Assembly (NCBI GenBank): GCA_009701715.1 | Contig: WLJO01000001.1 | Location: 62,001 to 126,000 of the forward strand | Reading direction: 5' to 3' | Source of the DNA: Actinomycetota bacterium | GTDB lineage: Bacteria; Actinomycetota; Acidimicrobiia; Acidimicrobiales; Ilumatobacteraceae | Length of the DNA: 64,000 bases | Shown: piece after piece, positions 52,629 to 60,550 of the stretch | Layout of the letters: each line of letters begins with the position of its first letter | How positions within the stretch are numbered: position 1 is the first letter of the stretch | Position numbers and translations under genes: made by a program | The notes under the pieces: model-generated | What the model was told of the DNA's origin: nothing | Database searches by the model: none | The model's input: the letters and a program-made list of their open reading frames with translations, nothing else

Positions 52629-53304
52629 TGCGCAGTGCCTCGCGCGCAATGTCGGGCACGCTCGTGCAGATGCCGTCAACGCCCCAACCGGCGAGTCGTT
52701 TCATGGCCTCCGGGTCGTCACAGGTCCACACGTTCACCTCGACCCCCTGATCGTGGCATTCGCGGATGAGGGCCTCGTCGACGTTCTCCCAGTACGGGTG
52801 CAACGCCCGGTGGCCAAAGCCACTCACGCTCAGCGCAGTGCCCTCGGGCACCTCGACCGTGAGCCAGGCCGTGCTGATGGCCGGCGCGACCAGTCGGCAG
52901 CGGTTGATCGTTGCGAGACGGAACGAGGACAAAAGCCACCGTTCGGGCTCGTTCCGGCGGTCCAGCGCAAGCACCACGAGTTCTGCAATGTGGTCCGTCG
53001 GGTCGAAGTCCGGTTCGTTCTCGTTATTTTTGATCTCGATGTTCACCCACATGCCCTCACAGGCGTCGAGTGCCTCGTCGAGGGTGGGGATGTAGTCCGG
53101 GAGCAGGCGAAACGGCGTGTCGGTAAGGGGACGACCGGTCTCGGCGATTCGGGCATCGTGGTGGACGACGAGCAGGGAGTCCGCTGTCTGGCGCACGTCC
53201 AGTTCCACCGCGTCAGCACCCAGTTGCCGGGCCGCAAGGAATGCAGCAACGGTGTTCTCACGGTGAGCGCGTGACGCGCCGCGATGAGCGAGAACCTTCG
53301 TCAT
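52621..53304 (-). CDS. Glycerophosphodiester phosphodiesterase
   Basis: A 227-residue TIM-barrel enzyme of the GDPD family. Catalytic H-R-G-x at 7-9 (LAHRGAS) with ENT at 16-18, the metal motif AVELDVR and VVHHDARI, and late VNVWTCDDPEAMKRLAGWGVDGICT closing the barrel. It splits glycerophosphodiesters to glycerol-3-phosphate and an alcohol in lipid turnover. The start at 53304 follows GGAGAAGG. No signal peptide, so cytoplasmic. It converges on the lipid kinase. Confidence 0.92.
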   Translation of the reverse strand: MTKVLAHRGASRAHRENTVAAFLAARQLGADAVELDVRQTADSLLVVHHDARIAETGRPLTDTPFRLLPDYIPTLDEALDACEGMWVNIEIKNNENEPDFDPTDHIAELVVLALDRRNEPERWLLSSFRLATINRCRLVAPAISTAWLTVEVPEGTALSVSGFGHRALHPYWENVDEALIRECHDQGVEVNVWTCDDPEAMKRLAGWGVDGICTSVPDIAREALRTL

Positions 53305-53469
53305 CGTGACCTTCTCCGCGCACATACCGTTGACATTGCCGAAAAACACCTCTTGATTCACGCTAGCCCACGCCGTATTTTTGTGAAGCCTGCAGCATGC
53401 AAGTATTCGTCTGTCTACTGAACGTGCTGCTCGTACTGGTCCCTCTTGAACACCCCGGAGCGCTATACC

Positions 53470-53856
53470 GTGACGATTCTTGCCTCGAGCCTCACCCTGG
53501 CCAATGCACAGTACGGGTGGCGTAGCTACGCCATCTGCCGCGACACGGACCCCGATCTGTTCTTCCCGGTGGGCACCACCGGTCAGGCGCTCGTGCAGAT
53601 TGACCGTGCCAAGGAAGTTTGCGATCAGTGCACAGTGAAGGTGGACTGTCTGGAGTTTGCGCTTGAGACCAATCAGGACTCGGGAATCTGGGGCGGTACC
53701 TCCGAGGAGGAGCGCCGCAAACTGCGCCGCGAGTACGTTGCCATCCAGAAGCGGGGTATCGAGCCGACCATGGAGCTGCTCGGCTTCGAGCGTCCGGCCG
53801 TCGAACTCCGTGACCTCGAGGACTTCGAGGACTTCGAGGACGAGGTAGCCGTCTAG
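53470..53856 (+). CDS. WhiB family Fe-S transcriptional regulator
   Basis: A 128-residue protein with the four cluster Cys at 23, 51, 54 and 60 (AICRD, VCDQCTVKVDC), the GIWGGTSEEERRKLRR turn and basic DNA-binding region, all in family order. The 4Fe-4S cluster senses NO and O2 and binds sigma factor A. The GTG at 53470 is chosen, with GGAG about ten bases upstream. A TTG at 53446 would add eight residues. A C-terminal acidic extension (DLEDFEDFEDEVAV) is unusual. The stop shares CTAG with the histidine kinase gene. In M. tuberculosis whiB1 is likewise next to pdtaS. Confidence 0.93.
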   Translation: MTILASSLTLANAQYGWRSYAICRDTDPDLFFPVGTTGQALVQIDRAKEVCDQCTVKVDCLEFALETNQDSGIWGGTSEEERRKLRREYVAIQKRGIEPTMELLGFERPAVELRDLEDFEDFEDEVAV

Positions 53857-55388
53857 AGCGGTTCGGAATCCTTGATCGGCACGGCGAGGTCCACCACCGT
53901 GCCGGTCCCCCGTGCGGGCGGAGCAATACCCGCCAGCTCGAAGTCCGCTGGCTCCCCCTGACGCATCGAGATCGTTCCGCCGAGCTCGGTCGTCACGAGT
54001 GTCTTGACGATCGTGAGCCCGAGACCGGTCGCCTTGTCGAGACGGAAGTCAACCGGCACACCCCGACCGTCGTCGATCACACGGATGCTCAGGGTGGATC
54101 CGTCGTTGCCGAGCAACACCTTGACCTGACCACCGGGGCTGCCAAGCGGGAACTCGTGATCAACTGCGTTCTGCAGCAGTTCGGTGAGCACGACAGACAG
54201 CGGTGTGGCGATCGTGGCGGGCAGCTTGCCCCCCTCGCCCTGCACCGTGAACCGCACCGGGCGATCGGGCGACTGGTAGCCCTCCTCGGCAAGGCGGAGG
54301 AGCGGACGGACGATCTCGATGAACGCCACGTCATCACCGGGCTCGCGAGACAGCGTCTCGTGGACGAGCGCAATTGTGCGGATGCGGCGCACGCTCTCGT
54401 TAACCGCCGCCTTCGCCTCATCCGACGACAGCCTGCGCGCCTGCAGCCGCAACAACGACGAGATCGTCTGGAGGTTGTTCTTCACGCGATGGTGGATCTC
54501 GCGGATCGTGGCGTCCTTGGACAGCAGCAGACGGTCGCGACGGCGCAGTTCTGTCACGTCGCGCAGTAGGAGCACGCATCCCGTCACGCGTGCAGCAACC
54601 GGACTACCGGAAGGGTCCGCCTCGAGGATCGGGATGCAGTACTCGAGCATGGTGACATCGGAGGACTGGTCCGACTCCTCGAGCACGGGCTCGTGACGCT
54701 CGAATGCCGAACGCACGGCGGCATCGTTGAAGCCGAGTTCGGCGAGGCTCAGGCCGATGACGTTTGCCGTGATCCCGACCCGGTGCAATGCCGACACGGC
54801 GTTGGGGGAGGCGAACTCCACCCGGGCCGACGCGTCGAGCACGATGGCACCATCACCGACGCGGGGGGCAGCGGTGATCGGTCCCTGACGACCGGCAAAC
54901 GGGAACAGCCCGGCGGAAATCATGGCGGCGAATCGGTCGAAGATCGACAGGTAGGTTCGTTCGAGGCGACCGGGCTGGCGACCCTTCTGCTCGGACCATT
55001 CCCGCGTGAGTACGCCAATGACACGACCACCGTGTCGAACCGGGATCGTGGTCATGTGCGCGGTCTCAGACAGGCCTTCGACCGCAACGGTCCCCTCCAC
55101 CGCCGTGCCCAACTCGTACGCCTGGCTCAGCAGCGGACGATCCGCGTCCGTGGTCCACGAGCCCACCCAGTCCTTGATGTGCAGGGTCTGTGCCGTGGCG
55201 GGACGTACCTGATCCACGACAAGCCAGCGGGCCCCGCCCGGGCCGTCCGGTGCACGTACGTAGAGCAGCATGTCCGCGAAGCAGAAATCGGCAAGCATCC
55301 CCCACTCGGCAACGAGCCGTTGGAGGTGCCCCACCTCCTCCTTGGAGAGCACGGTGTTCTGGCGGGTCAGATCAGCGAGGGACGCCAC
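53853..55388 (-). CDS. PdtaS-like sensor histidine kinase
   Basis: A 511-residue soluble kinase. Residues 1-165 form a GAF-like sensor, 170-280 a PAS domain, 290-360 a HisKA_2 dimer domain with EIHHRVKNNLQ (His299 or 300), and 380-510 the HATPase with NAVDHEF, DDGRGVP and TGLGLTIVK. That order matches PdtaS, which phosphorylates PdtaR to control translation of respiratory and stress mRNAs. No response regulator gene is adjacent. The start is a GTG at 55388. Convergent with whiB and sharing its CTAG stop overlap. Confidence 0.92.
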   Translation of the reverse strand: MASLADLTRQNTVLSKEEVGHLQRLVAEWGMLADFCFADMLLYVRAPDGPGGARWLVVDQVRPATAQTLHIKDWVGSWTTDADRPLLSQAYELGTAVEGTVAVEGLSETAHMTTIPVRHGGRVIGVLTREWSEQKGRQPGRLERTYLSIFDRFAAMISAGLFPFAGRQGPITAAPRVGDGAIVLDASARVEFASPNAVSALHRVGITANVIGLSLAELGFNDAAVRSAFERHEPVLEESDQSSDVTMLEYCIPILEADPSGSPVAARVTGCVLLLRDVTELRRRDRLLLSKDATIREIHHRVKNNLQTISSLLRLQARRLSSDEAKAAVNESVRRIRTIALVHETLSREPGDDVAFIEIVRPLLRLAEEGYQSPDRPVRFTVQGEGGKLPATIATPLSVVLTELLQNAVDHEFPLGSPGGQVKVLLGNDGSTLSIRVIDDGRGVPVDFRLDKATGLGLTIVKTLVTTELGGTISMRQGEPADFELAGIAPPARGTGTVVDLAVPIKDSEPL

Positions 55389-55406
55389 ACCACAGAGTCT
55401 GGCCCA

Positions 55407-56591
55407 TCATGCCCGTCCCCAGGTGCTCATCCCGATCCGGGTGAGCGTGGCGAGGTCGTCGACCTCGTGCTCCATCCAAGGCACCGGCACCACGAGCGGG
55501 CACAGCGAAGCCAGTTCGGCCTGACGCTCCGTCTGGCGTGCCGCCACCACCCCGAAATCATGAAAGCGGGTGCCGACCTCGGCAAGCACGCGGCTCACGA
55601 GCGCCGCGGGGGCCCCGAGACCGCCGGACAGGGCTGCCCCGATTTCCCCAGAATCCTGAACGAGTCGGGCCGCCGCCTCACGTGCATCGAGGGAACAGAG
55701 AGCCGTCGGAAGGACCCGGTTGGCCACCACGGCGCCGAGCGGCAATTGCCGGCGCGTCAGTTCCCCGAGCAGATACCGCGCCTCGGTAACGGGAGCGGCT
55801 TCGAGCGTCGTCACCACGATGAACGTGGTGCGGACATCGGCGAGCATGGCTTCGGTCTCAGCGGCCCGGCGGACGAACCCGGTCTCCATCCTCTGGAAGA
55901 GCGTGAAGAACTCGGCGATGTCCTGGAGAAAGTTGTTGCCCAGGATCCGATCCGCAACTTGGTAGAAGGGCTTGCTCGCCACCGAGAGCAGACGCGAGCG
56001 CGACGGCACGGTGAGCCATCTGAGGAGGCGGCTCCCGAAGAACTCGGTCATCCGGGCAGGGGCGTCGAGAATGTCGAGCGCATGCCGCGACGGCGGGGTG
56101 TCAACGATGACGAGGTCGTAGCGACCCGATGCGTGGAGATCGTGCAGCCGCTCCATCGCGATGTATTCGTGGCTGTGCACGAAGCGACTGGTGATGTTCT
56201 GGTAGAGCGGGTTCGCGAGGATCGCCTCGCGAGTGGTCGCGTCCGGTGCGTGGCGTGCGATCAGATCGTCCCAGGAGGCCTTCGTGTCCAGCATCGCCAT
56301 CCAGAGCTCGCCCTGGGGCCGGTTCGGGAGCCGGGCCGGATCCACCCGCACCTCGCTGTTGCCGACGCCGACACCCCCGAGGCCAAGAGCGTCCGCGAGG
56401 CGCCGGGCCGGGTCCACCGTGAGCACGAGAACCCGCCCGCCGAGCTCGGTTGCTGCCTGCAACCCGATCGCCGCAGCAGTAGTGGTCTTGCCCACCCCAC
56501 CGCTGCCGCACACGAGCACCATCTCCTTCGAGGCGAGGAGAGCGTCGAGACCGGGCGTTGTCACCGGCTCCTGGCCTGCCCCTGCGGTCAC
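55407..56591 (-). CDS. ArsA/Get3-like ATPase, second subunit
   Basis: A 394-residue P-loop ATPase of the ArsA/Get3 family. Walker A GSGGVGKTT at 29-37, then VLVLTVDPARRLADALG (switch I) and YDLVIVDTPPSRHALDIL (switch II). The extra C-terminal 150 residues fit the longer of the two mycobacterial partners. It is joined to the upstream copy by an ATGA overlap, so they are coupled and probably form a heterodimer as Rv3679/Rv3680 do. Role in tail-anchored or envelope protein handling is suggested for the family, and arsenite export is not implied. Confidence 0.88.
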   Translation of the reverse strand: MTAGAGQEPVTTPGLDALLASKEMVLVCGSGGVGKTTTAAAIGLQAATELGGRVLVLTVDPARRLADALGLGGVGVGNSEVRVDPARLPNRPQGELWMAMLDTKASWDDLIARHAPDATTREAILANPLYQNITSRFVHSHEYIAMERLHDLHASGRYDLVIVDTPPSRHALDILDAPARMTEFFGSRLLRWLTVPSRSRLLSVASKPFYQVADRILGNNFLQDIAEFFTLFQRMETGFVRRAAETEAMLADVRTTFIVVTTLEAAPVTEARYLLGELTRRQLPLGAVVANRVLPTALCSLDAREAAARLVQDSGEIGAALSGGLGAPAALVSRVLAEVGTRFHDFGVVAARQTERQAELASLCPLVVPVPWMEHEVDDLATLTRIGMSTWGRA

Positions 56592-57529
56592 AGCAGTTCC
56601 TCGCCCAGTGCGTCCGCGATGAGCTCGGCAGAACGGCGCCCCGTCGAGCGGCTGAACAGTTCGGGGACGTAGACGACGCCAGTCCCCTCCGGCAGTTCGT
56701 TTCGGAGGTGCTCGAGGTGTGCTGCGCCGCCACGACGCATTGCTACGGCGAGACGGGCGCCGTCGAGCACCACGTCGACTCCGTTGCCAACCCTGGCACG
56801 CAGCGCGTCAACGATCTCGGGCTGCTGGAGCGCGTCGAACACTGCTTCCTCCGAGCGCCCGAACAGCTCCGGCAGGACGCGATTGGCGACGACCGCAGCA
56901 ATATCGACGTTCGTCTCGTCACGGATGCGACCGACGAGGTCGAGGGTTTCGAGCACCGGCATCTCCTCGGGTGTGGTGACCAGCACCACGCCGGACCTCG
57001 AATGGTCCTCGAGAATGTCCTGCATCCACCGCGTCTGCTCCTTCACCGGACCCACCTTGATGAGTTCACCGATGGCATCGGGTGCCCTCAACTGCGCGAT
57101 CACGTGACCGGTGGCAACACCGTCGACGATGACCATGTCGTAGTGACGTTCGCGTACCTCGTAGCACAGCTTTCCGAGCGAGAGAATCTCCCGGACCCCG
57201 GGAGCCGCATCCGCAACGAAGTCGAACGTCCGGGCGAGCACACCGAGGCGACCGATCAGTGGGATCTTCAGGAACAGCCTCAGGTACTCGCGCAGCGAGT
57301 CCTCCGTGTTCATCGCCATCGCCCAGATGCCGGGCGATACCTCGATCGGTTCGAACGGCAGCGGGCCGACGTCGAACGTGGCGGCGAGGGTGCCCTTGGC
57401 ATCCATCTCACAGATCAGCACACGCTTGCCGAGCCTCGACGCGAGCACCGCGAGTGCGGCAGAGACCGAGGTCTTGCCAGTGCCGCCCTTGCCCGTGACC
57501 ACCACGAGCTGACGATCCAGCAGCGGCAC
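56588..57529 (-). CDS. ArsA/Get3-like ATPase, first subunit
   Basis: A 313-residue partner, opening with MPLLDRQLVVVTGKGGTGKTS, with deviant Walker A GKGGTGKTS at 13-21, LICEMDAKGTLAATFD and YDMVIVDGVATGHVIAQLR. Switch II has VDG in place of VDTP. The start is a GTG at 57529 after a GGGGG stretch. The downstream copy overlaps it by four bases. With the DUF3107 gene 32 bases upstream it could form a single operon. Confidence 0.87.
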   Translation of the reverse strand: MPLLDRQLVVVTGKGGTGKTSVSAALAVLASRLGKRVLICEMDAKGTLAATFDVGPLPFEPIEVSPGIWAMAMNTEDSLREYLRLFLKIPLIGRLGVLARTFDFVADAAPGVREILSLGKLCYEVRERHYDMVIVDGVATGHVIAQLRAPDAIGELIKVGPVKEQTRWMQDILEDHSRSGVVLVTTPEEMPVLETLDLVGRIRDETNVDIAAVVANRVLPELFGRSEEAVFDALQQPEIVDALRARVGNGVDVVLDGARLAVAMRRGGAAHLEHLRNELPEGTGVVYVPELFSRSTGRRSAELIADALGEELL

Positions 57530-57561
57530 CGTTCGGGTGCCCCCGGGACCGGGAGGAAGGT

Positions 57562-57792
57562 TCAGCTGCCGAACCCGATGCGCCGCTCGCCGTCGGGCGA
57601 GCCGATCTCGATGTAGGCGATCTTCGCCGACGGTATGGCGGTGAGCTTGCCGCGCTTGTCCTGGAGCCAGAGCGTGTCCTTGGCCCCGGAGAGCGCCGCG
57701 TCGATTGCCGCCCGCACCTGGTCCCGCTCGTCGTCGGGCACCTCGATGCTGATCTCACGAGGGGCCTGGGTCACACCGATGCGCACGTCCAC
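57562..57792 (-). CDS. DUF3107 family protein
   Basis: A 76-residue protein with the DUF3107 pattern (VRIGVTQAPREISIEVPDDE, LWLQDKRGKLTAIPSAKIAYIEIG). It forms a small beta-rich ubiquitin-like fold in family members. The GTG at 57792 is preceded by TATCCT and six bases, the leaderless pattern. In mycobacteria the homologue (Rv3208A) is near whiB1. Function unknown. Confidence 0.88.
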   Translation of the reverse strand: MDVRIGVTQAPREISIEVPDDERDQVRAAIDAALSGAKDTLWLQDKRGKLTAIPSAKIAYIEIGSPDGERRIGFGS

Positions 57793-57798
57793 ACCTCA

Positions 57799-57804
57799 AG
57801 GATA
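57799..57804 (-). promoter_or_regulatory. Candidate -10 box of a leaderless transcript
   Basis: TATCCT on the minus strand, six bases before the GTG at 57792 of the DUF3107 gene. Confidence 0.5.
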
Positions 57805-57850
57805 GGGCGGGCGCCGACGCGTTGTTGCCGCCCGATGCCGACAGAACGGC

Positions 57851-58993
57851 TCAGTTCACCTTGAGCTGAGCGCTGAAGACCTTCTTCGGCTTGAGCTCCA
57901 CGGCGATGCGCTCGGCGATCTCCCGGAACGCACGTGCCGGCTCGCTGTCGGGGTCCACTGCGGTGATCGGGCGGCCGTCGTCGCCGCCCTCGCGCAGGCG
58001 CGGCAGTAGCGGGATCTGGCCGAGCAGCGGTATGCCCAGTTCATCTGCGAGTTCCTGGCCGCCACCGGACCCGAAGATCTCGTAGCGCTTGCCGTCGTCA
58101 CCGGTGAACCACGACATGTTCTCGATGATGCCCTTCACAGGGAGGTGCACCTTCTCGGCCATCGATGCCGACAACTTGGCAACCTTCTGGGCCGCTGCTT
58201 GCGGCGTCGTGACCACATACACCTCGCCCCGCGGCAGGTACTGCGCCAGCGAAATAGCGATATCACCCGTACCGGGCGGCATGTCGATGAGCAGGAAGTC
58301 GGGCTCGTCCCAGAACACGTCGGTGAGGAACTGCTCGAGCGCCTTGTGCAGCATCGGCCCACGCCAGATGACTGCCTGCCCCTCGGGCACGAAGTAACCG
58401 ATCGAAATGCAGCGAACGCCCCATGCCTCGGACGGGATGAGCATCTGGTCGATCGCCACGGGATCGTCGTTGGCCCCGAGCATCCGCGGAATGGAGTACC
58501 CGTAGATATCGGCATCCACGACGCCGACGCTGTAGCCGCTCTGTGCAAGCGCCACCGCAAGGTTCGTCGTGACGCTCGACTTGCCGACACCGCCCTTGCC
58601 CGACGCGATCAGCAGCGGCCGCGTCCGGGATCCCGGCTGGGCAAAGGGGATCACCCGGCCCTGGGCATGTCCTTGGGCGGGTTGTGAGCCAGCCGTTGAT
58701 GCCGGGTCGCCCATCATCATCCGGCGGACGTTCTCGCGCTCGCCGTCGGTCATCACGGTGAAGTCGAGCGACACCGAGCGACCCTCGGCAAGCGGTTGCA
58801 CGGCATCGGTGACCCGCTTCTGGATCTCGTTGCGCAACGGACAGCCGGGCACAGTGAGGGCCACCTGGACCAGCACGGCCCCGGCATCGATCTGGATGGT
58901 GCGGACCATGCCGAGGTCCACGATGGAACGGCGGAGTTCGGGGTCCTCCACGGGCCGCAACGCGGCGATGATCTGATCCTGGGTGAGCGACAT
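57851..58993 (-). CDS. mrp: Mrp/ApbC-type Fe-S cluster carrier ATPase
   Basis: A 380-residue protein. Residues 1-90 are a MIP18/FeS_assembly_P domain (DPELRRSIVDLGMV, LTVPGCPLRNEI) and the rest a ParA-like ATPase with deviant Walker A GKGGVGKS at 132-139, VVDADIYGYSIPRML and FLLIDMPPGTGD. It loads Fe-S clusters on apo-proteins. The C-x-x-C seen in many Mrp proteins after NMS is not present: here it reads ENMSWFTGDDGKRYEIFG. The ATG follows GGAGAG. Divergent from a SufR-like gene whose promoter lies in the same gap. Confidence 0.9.
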   Translation of the reverse strand: MSLTQDQIIAALRPVEDPELRRSIVDLGMVRTIQIDAGAVLVQVALTVPGCPLRNEIQKRVTDAVQPLAEGRSVSLDFTVMTDGERENVRRMMMGDPASTAGSQPAQGHAQGRVIPFAQPGSRTRPLLIASGKGGVGKSSVTTNLAVALAQSGYSVGVVDADIYGYSIPRMLGANDDPVAIDQMLIPSEAWGVRCISIGYFVPEGQAVIWRGPMLHKALEQFLTDVFWDEPDFLLIDMPPGTGDIAISLAQYLPRGEVYVVTTPQAAAQKVAKLSASMAEKVHLPVKGIIENMSWFTGDDGKRYEIFGSGGGQELADELGIPLLGQIPLLPRLREGGDDGRPITAVDPDSEPARAFREIAERIAVELKPKKVFSAQLKVN

Positions 58994-59070
58994 GGACTCT
59001 CCGTGCGAGAAAGCGGGCGGGTTTGGCGAGAGATGGTCCGTCGATGTCGGGGGGTGACACCGAATTACCA

Positions 59071-59082
59071 CTATCGCCATAG
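59071..59082. promoter_or_regulatory. Candidate operator between mrp and the SufR-like gene
   Basis: CTAT (59071-59074), CGCC and ATAG (59079-59082), with TACCA on the left and GGTA on the right, form an imperfect inverted repeat of about 18 bases. It overlaps the region just upstream of the -10 box of the SufR-like gene, as expected for an autorepressor. Confidence 0.5.
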
Positions 59083-59083
59083 G

Positions 59084-59089
59084 TAGAAT
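59084..59089 (+). promoter_or_regulatory. Candidate -10 box of a leaderless transcript
   Basis: TAGAAT, six bases before the GTG at 59096. The best match to a consensus -10 (TATAAT-like) of the leaderless set. Confidence 0.6.
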
Positions 59090-59095
59090 ATCGGC

Positions 59096-59815
59096 GTGGC
59101 GGCAAGCGCACCCACCCCTGCAACCTTCTCGGCAACCGTTTCGGCGATCACCTCGGCGTTCGGAGATCCGACGCGCCGTGCGATCTACCTGTATGCCCGG
59201 GGTAACGAGGGCGGCGCCACCGCCGCACAGGTGGCCGAGGAGTTCGGCCTGCACCCGAACGTGGCAAGACACCATCTCGACAAACTGGCCGCCGGTGGCT
59301 ACCTCGGGGTTGCGGTGGAACGCAGTGTGGGCACGGGTGCCGGGCGGCCGTCCAAGCACTACCGGGCGGTCGGCGAGAAGGCCGAACTGCAGATGCCGGT
59401 GCGGACTGACGATCTCGTGCTCGAACTGCTCGGCAAGACCCTGGCTGCGCTCCCGCCCGACATGGCGGAACGACTCGCCGAGGAGGTTGGGGCCGACTAC
59501 GGGCGGGCCATGGCAGCCGGCATGGTTGGTGCAGACTCCCAGCACGCTCAGCGATCGCTTCGCTCGGCGCTCCACTCGGTAGCCGACGCGCTGACCGCCC
59601 ACGGCTTTGCCGCCCACACCGACAACCGCAACAACCAGTTGCGCATCGTGAACACGCACTGCCCGTTCGGCGACACCGCGATCGACCATCCGGTGATCTG
59701 TGCCGTGGACCGTGGCATGGTGCGCGGCATGCTCGGTGCCCTGTACGGGGACATCGACACCTCGCTCGAGTCATCCCGCCCGCAGGGCGACACGTTCTGC
59801 GTTACCAGGTTCTAG
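59096..59815 (+). CDS. SufR-like Fe-S transcriptional regulator
   Basis: A 239-residue protein. Residues 18-90 are an ArsR/MarR-type winged helix (TAAQVAEEFGLHPNVARHHLDKLAAGG and a basic wing). The C-terminal domain has Cys189, Cys202 and Cys235 (NTHCPFG, VICAVDRGM, TFCVTRF), the three-Cys pattern of SufR, which binds a Fe-S cluster and represses the suf operon. Here it diverges from mrp, another Fe-S maturation gene, so control of mrp by cluster status is likely (inference). The GTG start is leaderless. Confidence 0.8.
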   Translation: MAASAPTPATFSATVSAITSAFGDPTRRAIYLYARGNEGGATAAQVAEEFGLHPNVARHHLDKLAAGGYLGVAVERSVGTGAGRPSKHYRAVGEKAELQMPVRTDDLVLELLGKTLAALPPDMAERLAEEVGADYGRAMAAGMVGADSQHAQRSLRSALHSVADALTAHGFAAHTDNRNNQLRIVNTHCPFGDTAIDHPVICAVDRGMVRGMLGALYGDIDTSLESSRPQGDTFCVTRF

Positions 59816-59862
59816 TTCTGGCGCACTGCTCCGGATCTGCCCGACAGGTGGGCTCGCCACGG

Positions 59863-60474
59863 CTACTGGCCGGTGAAACGCTGCTCCCTGAACGGGTCGC
59901 CGTACATGTTGTACCCATTGCGCTCCCAGAATCCCGGGGCATCGCCTTCGCACAGTTCGAGACCACGTACCCACTTCGCTGACTTCCAGAAGTACAGGTG
60001 GGGGATGACGATGCGCACGGGTCCACCGTGGATCGGCTCGATCTCCTCGCCCTCGTAGGCGTACGCAACGATGGCGTTGTCGACGGTGATGTCCGTGAGC
60101 GGAACGTTGGTTGTGTAGCCAAACTCGGCGTGCTCCATCACGTGGGTCGCCCCGGCCTGTACACCTGCCATCTCGAACAGGTCGCGAACAAGCACTCCGG
60201 TCCACTTCGTGTCGAACTTCGACCATTTGGTGACGCAGTGGATATCGAAGGTGAGATCGGCAGCCGGGAGTGCCCTGAGGTCGTCGAGGCCAAGGCGGAC
60301 CGGGCTGTCGACGAGGCCGAAAATCGTGAGGTCCCACTCGCCCGGCCCGTACTCCGGGACGTCGCCCACGTGCAGTACGGGGAAGCGGTCGGTGAGGTAC
60401 TGACCCGGCGGGAGTCGCGAGGGATCGAGGCCCTGATCGACGAGTTCCTGGCGGTTGCGGTCGAAGAATCCCAT
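59863..60474 (-). CDS. Molybdopterin-dependent sulfite-oxidase-like protein (YedY family)
   Basis: A 203-residue protein of the sulfite oxidase fold: GEWDLTIFGLVDSPVRL, FDIHCVTKWSKFDTKW with the molybdenum-binding Cys80, YTTNVPLTDI and GPVRIVIPHLYFWKSAKWV. No signal peptide is seen, so the enzyme is likely cytoplasmic, unlike Tat-exported MsrP. Substrate unknown, with sulfoxide or other S/N-oxide reduction possible. It converges on the SufR-like gene. Confidence 0.87.
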   Translation of the reverse strand: MGFFDRNRQELVDQGLDPSRLPPGQYLTDRFPVLHVGDVPEYGPGEWDLTIFGLVDSPVRLGLDDLRALPAADLTFDIHCVTKWSKFDTKWTGVLVRDLFEMAGVQAGATHVMEHAEFGYTTNVPLTDITVDNAIVAYAYEGEEIEPIHGGPVRIVIPHLYFWKSAKWVRGLELCEGDAPGFWERNGYNMYGDPFREQRFTGQ

Positions 60475-60538
60475 GGAACATCAGTCTGCCGCACCGGGCA
60501 AACGATTCGCTCGCCGACGGGGCGCTGAGCCGCTCGGG

Positions 60539-60544
60539 TACGGT
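60539..60544 (+). promoter_or_regulatory. Candidate -10 box of a leaderless transcript
   Basis: TACGGT, six bases before the GTG at 60551 of the DUF4328-like gene. Confidence 0.5.
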
Positions 60545-60550
60545 GAGTCC

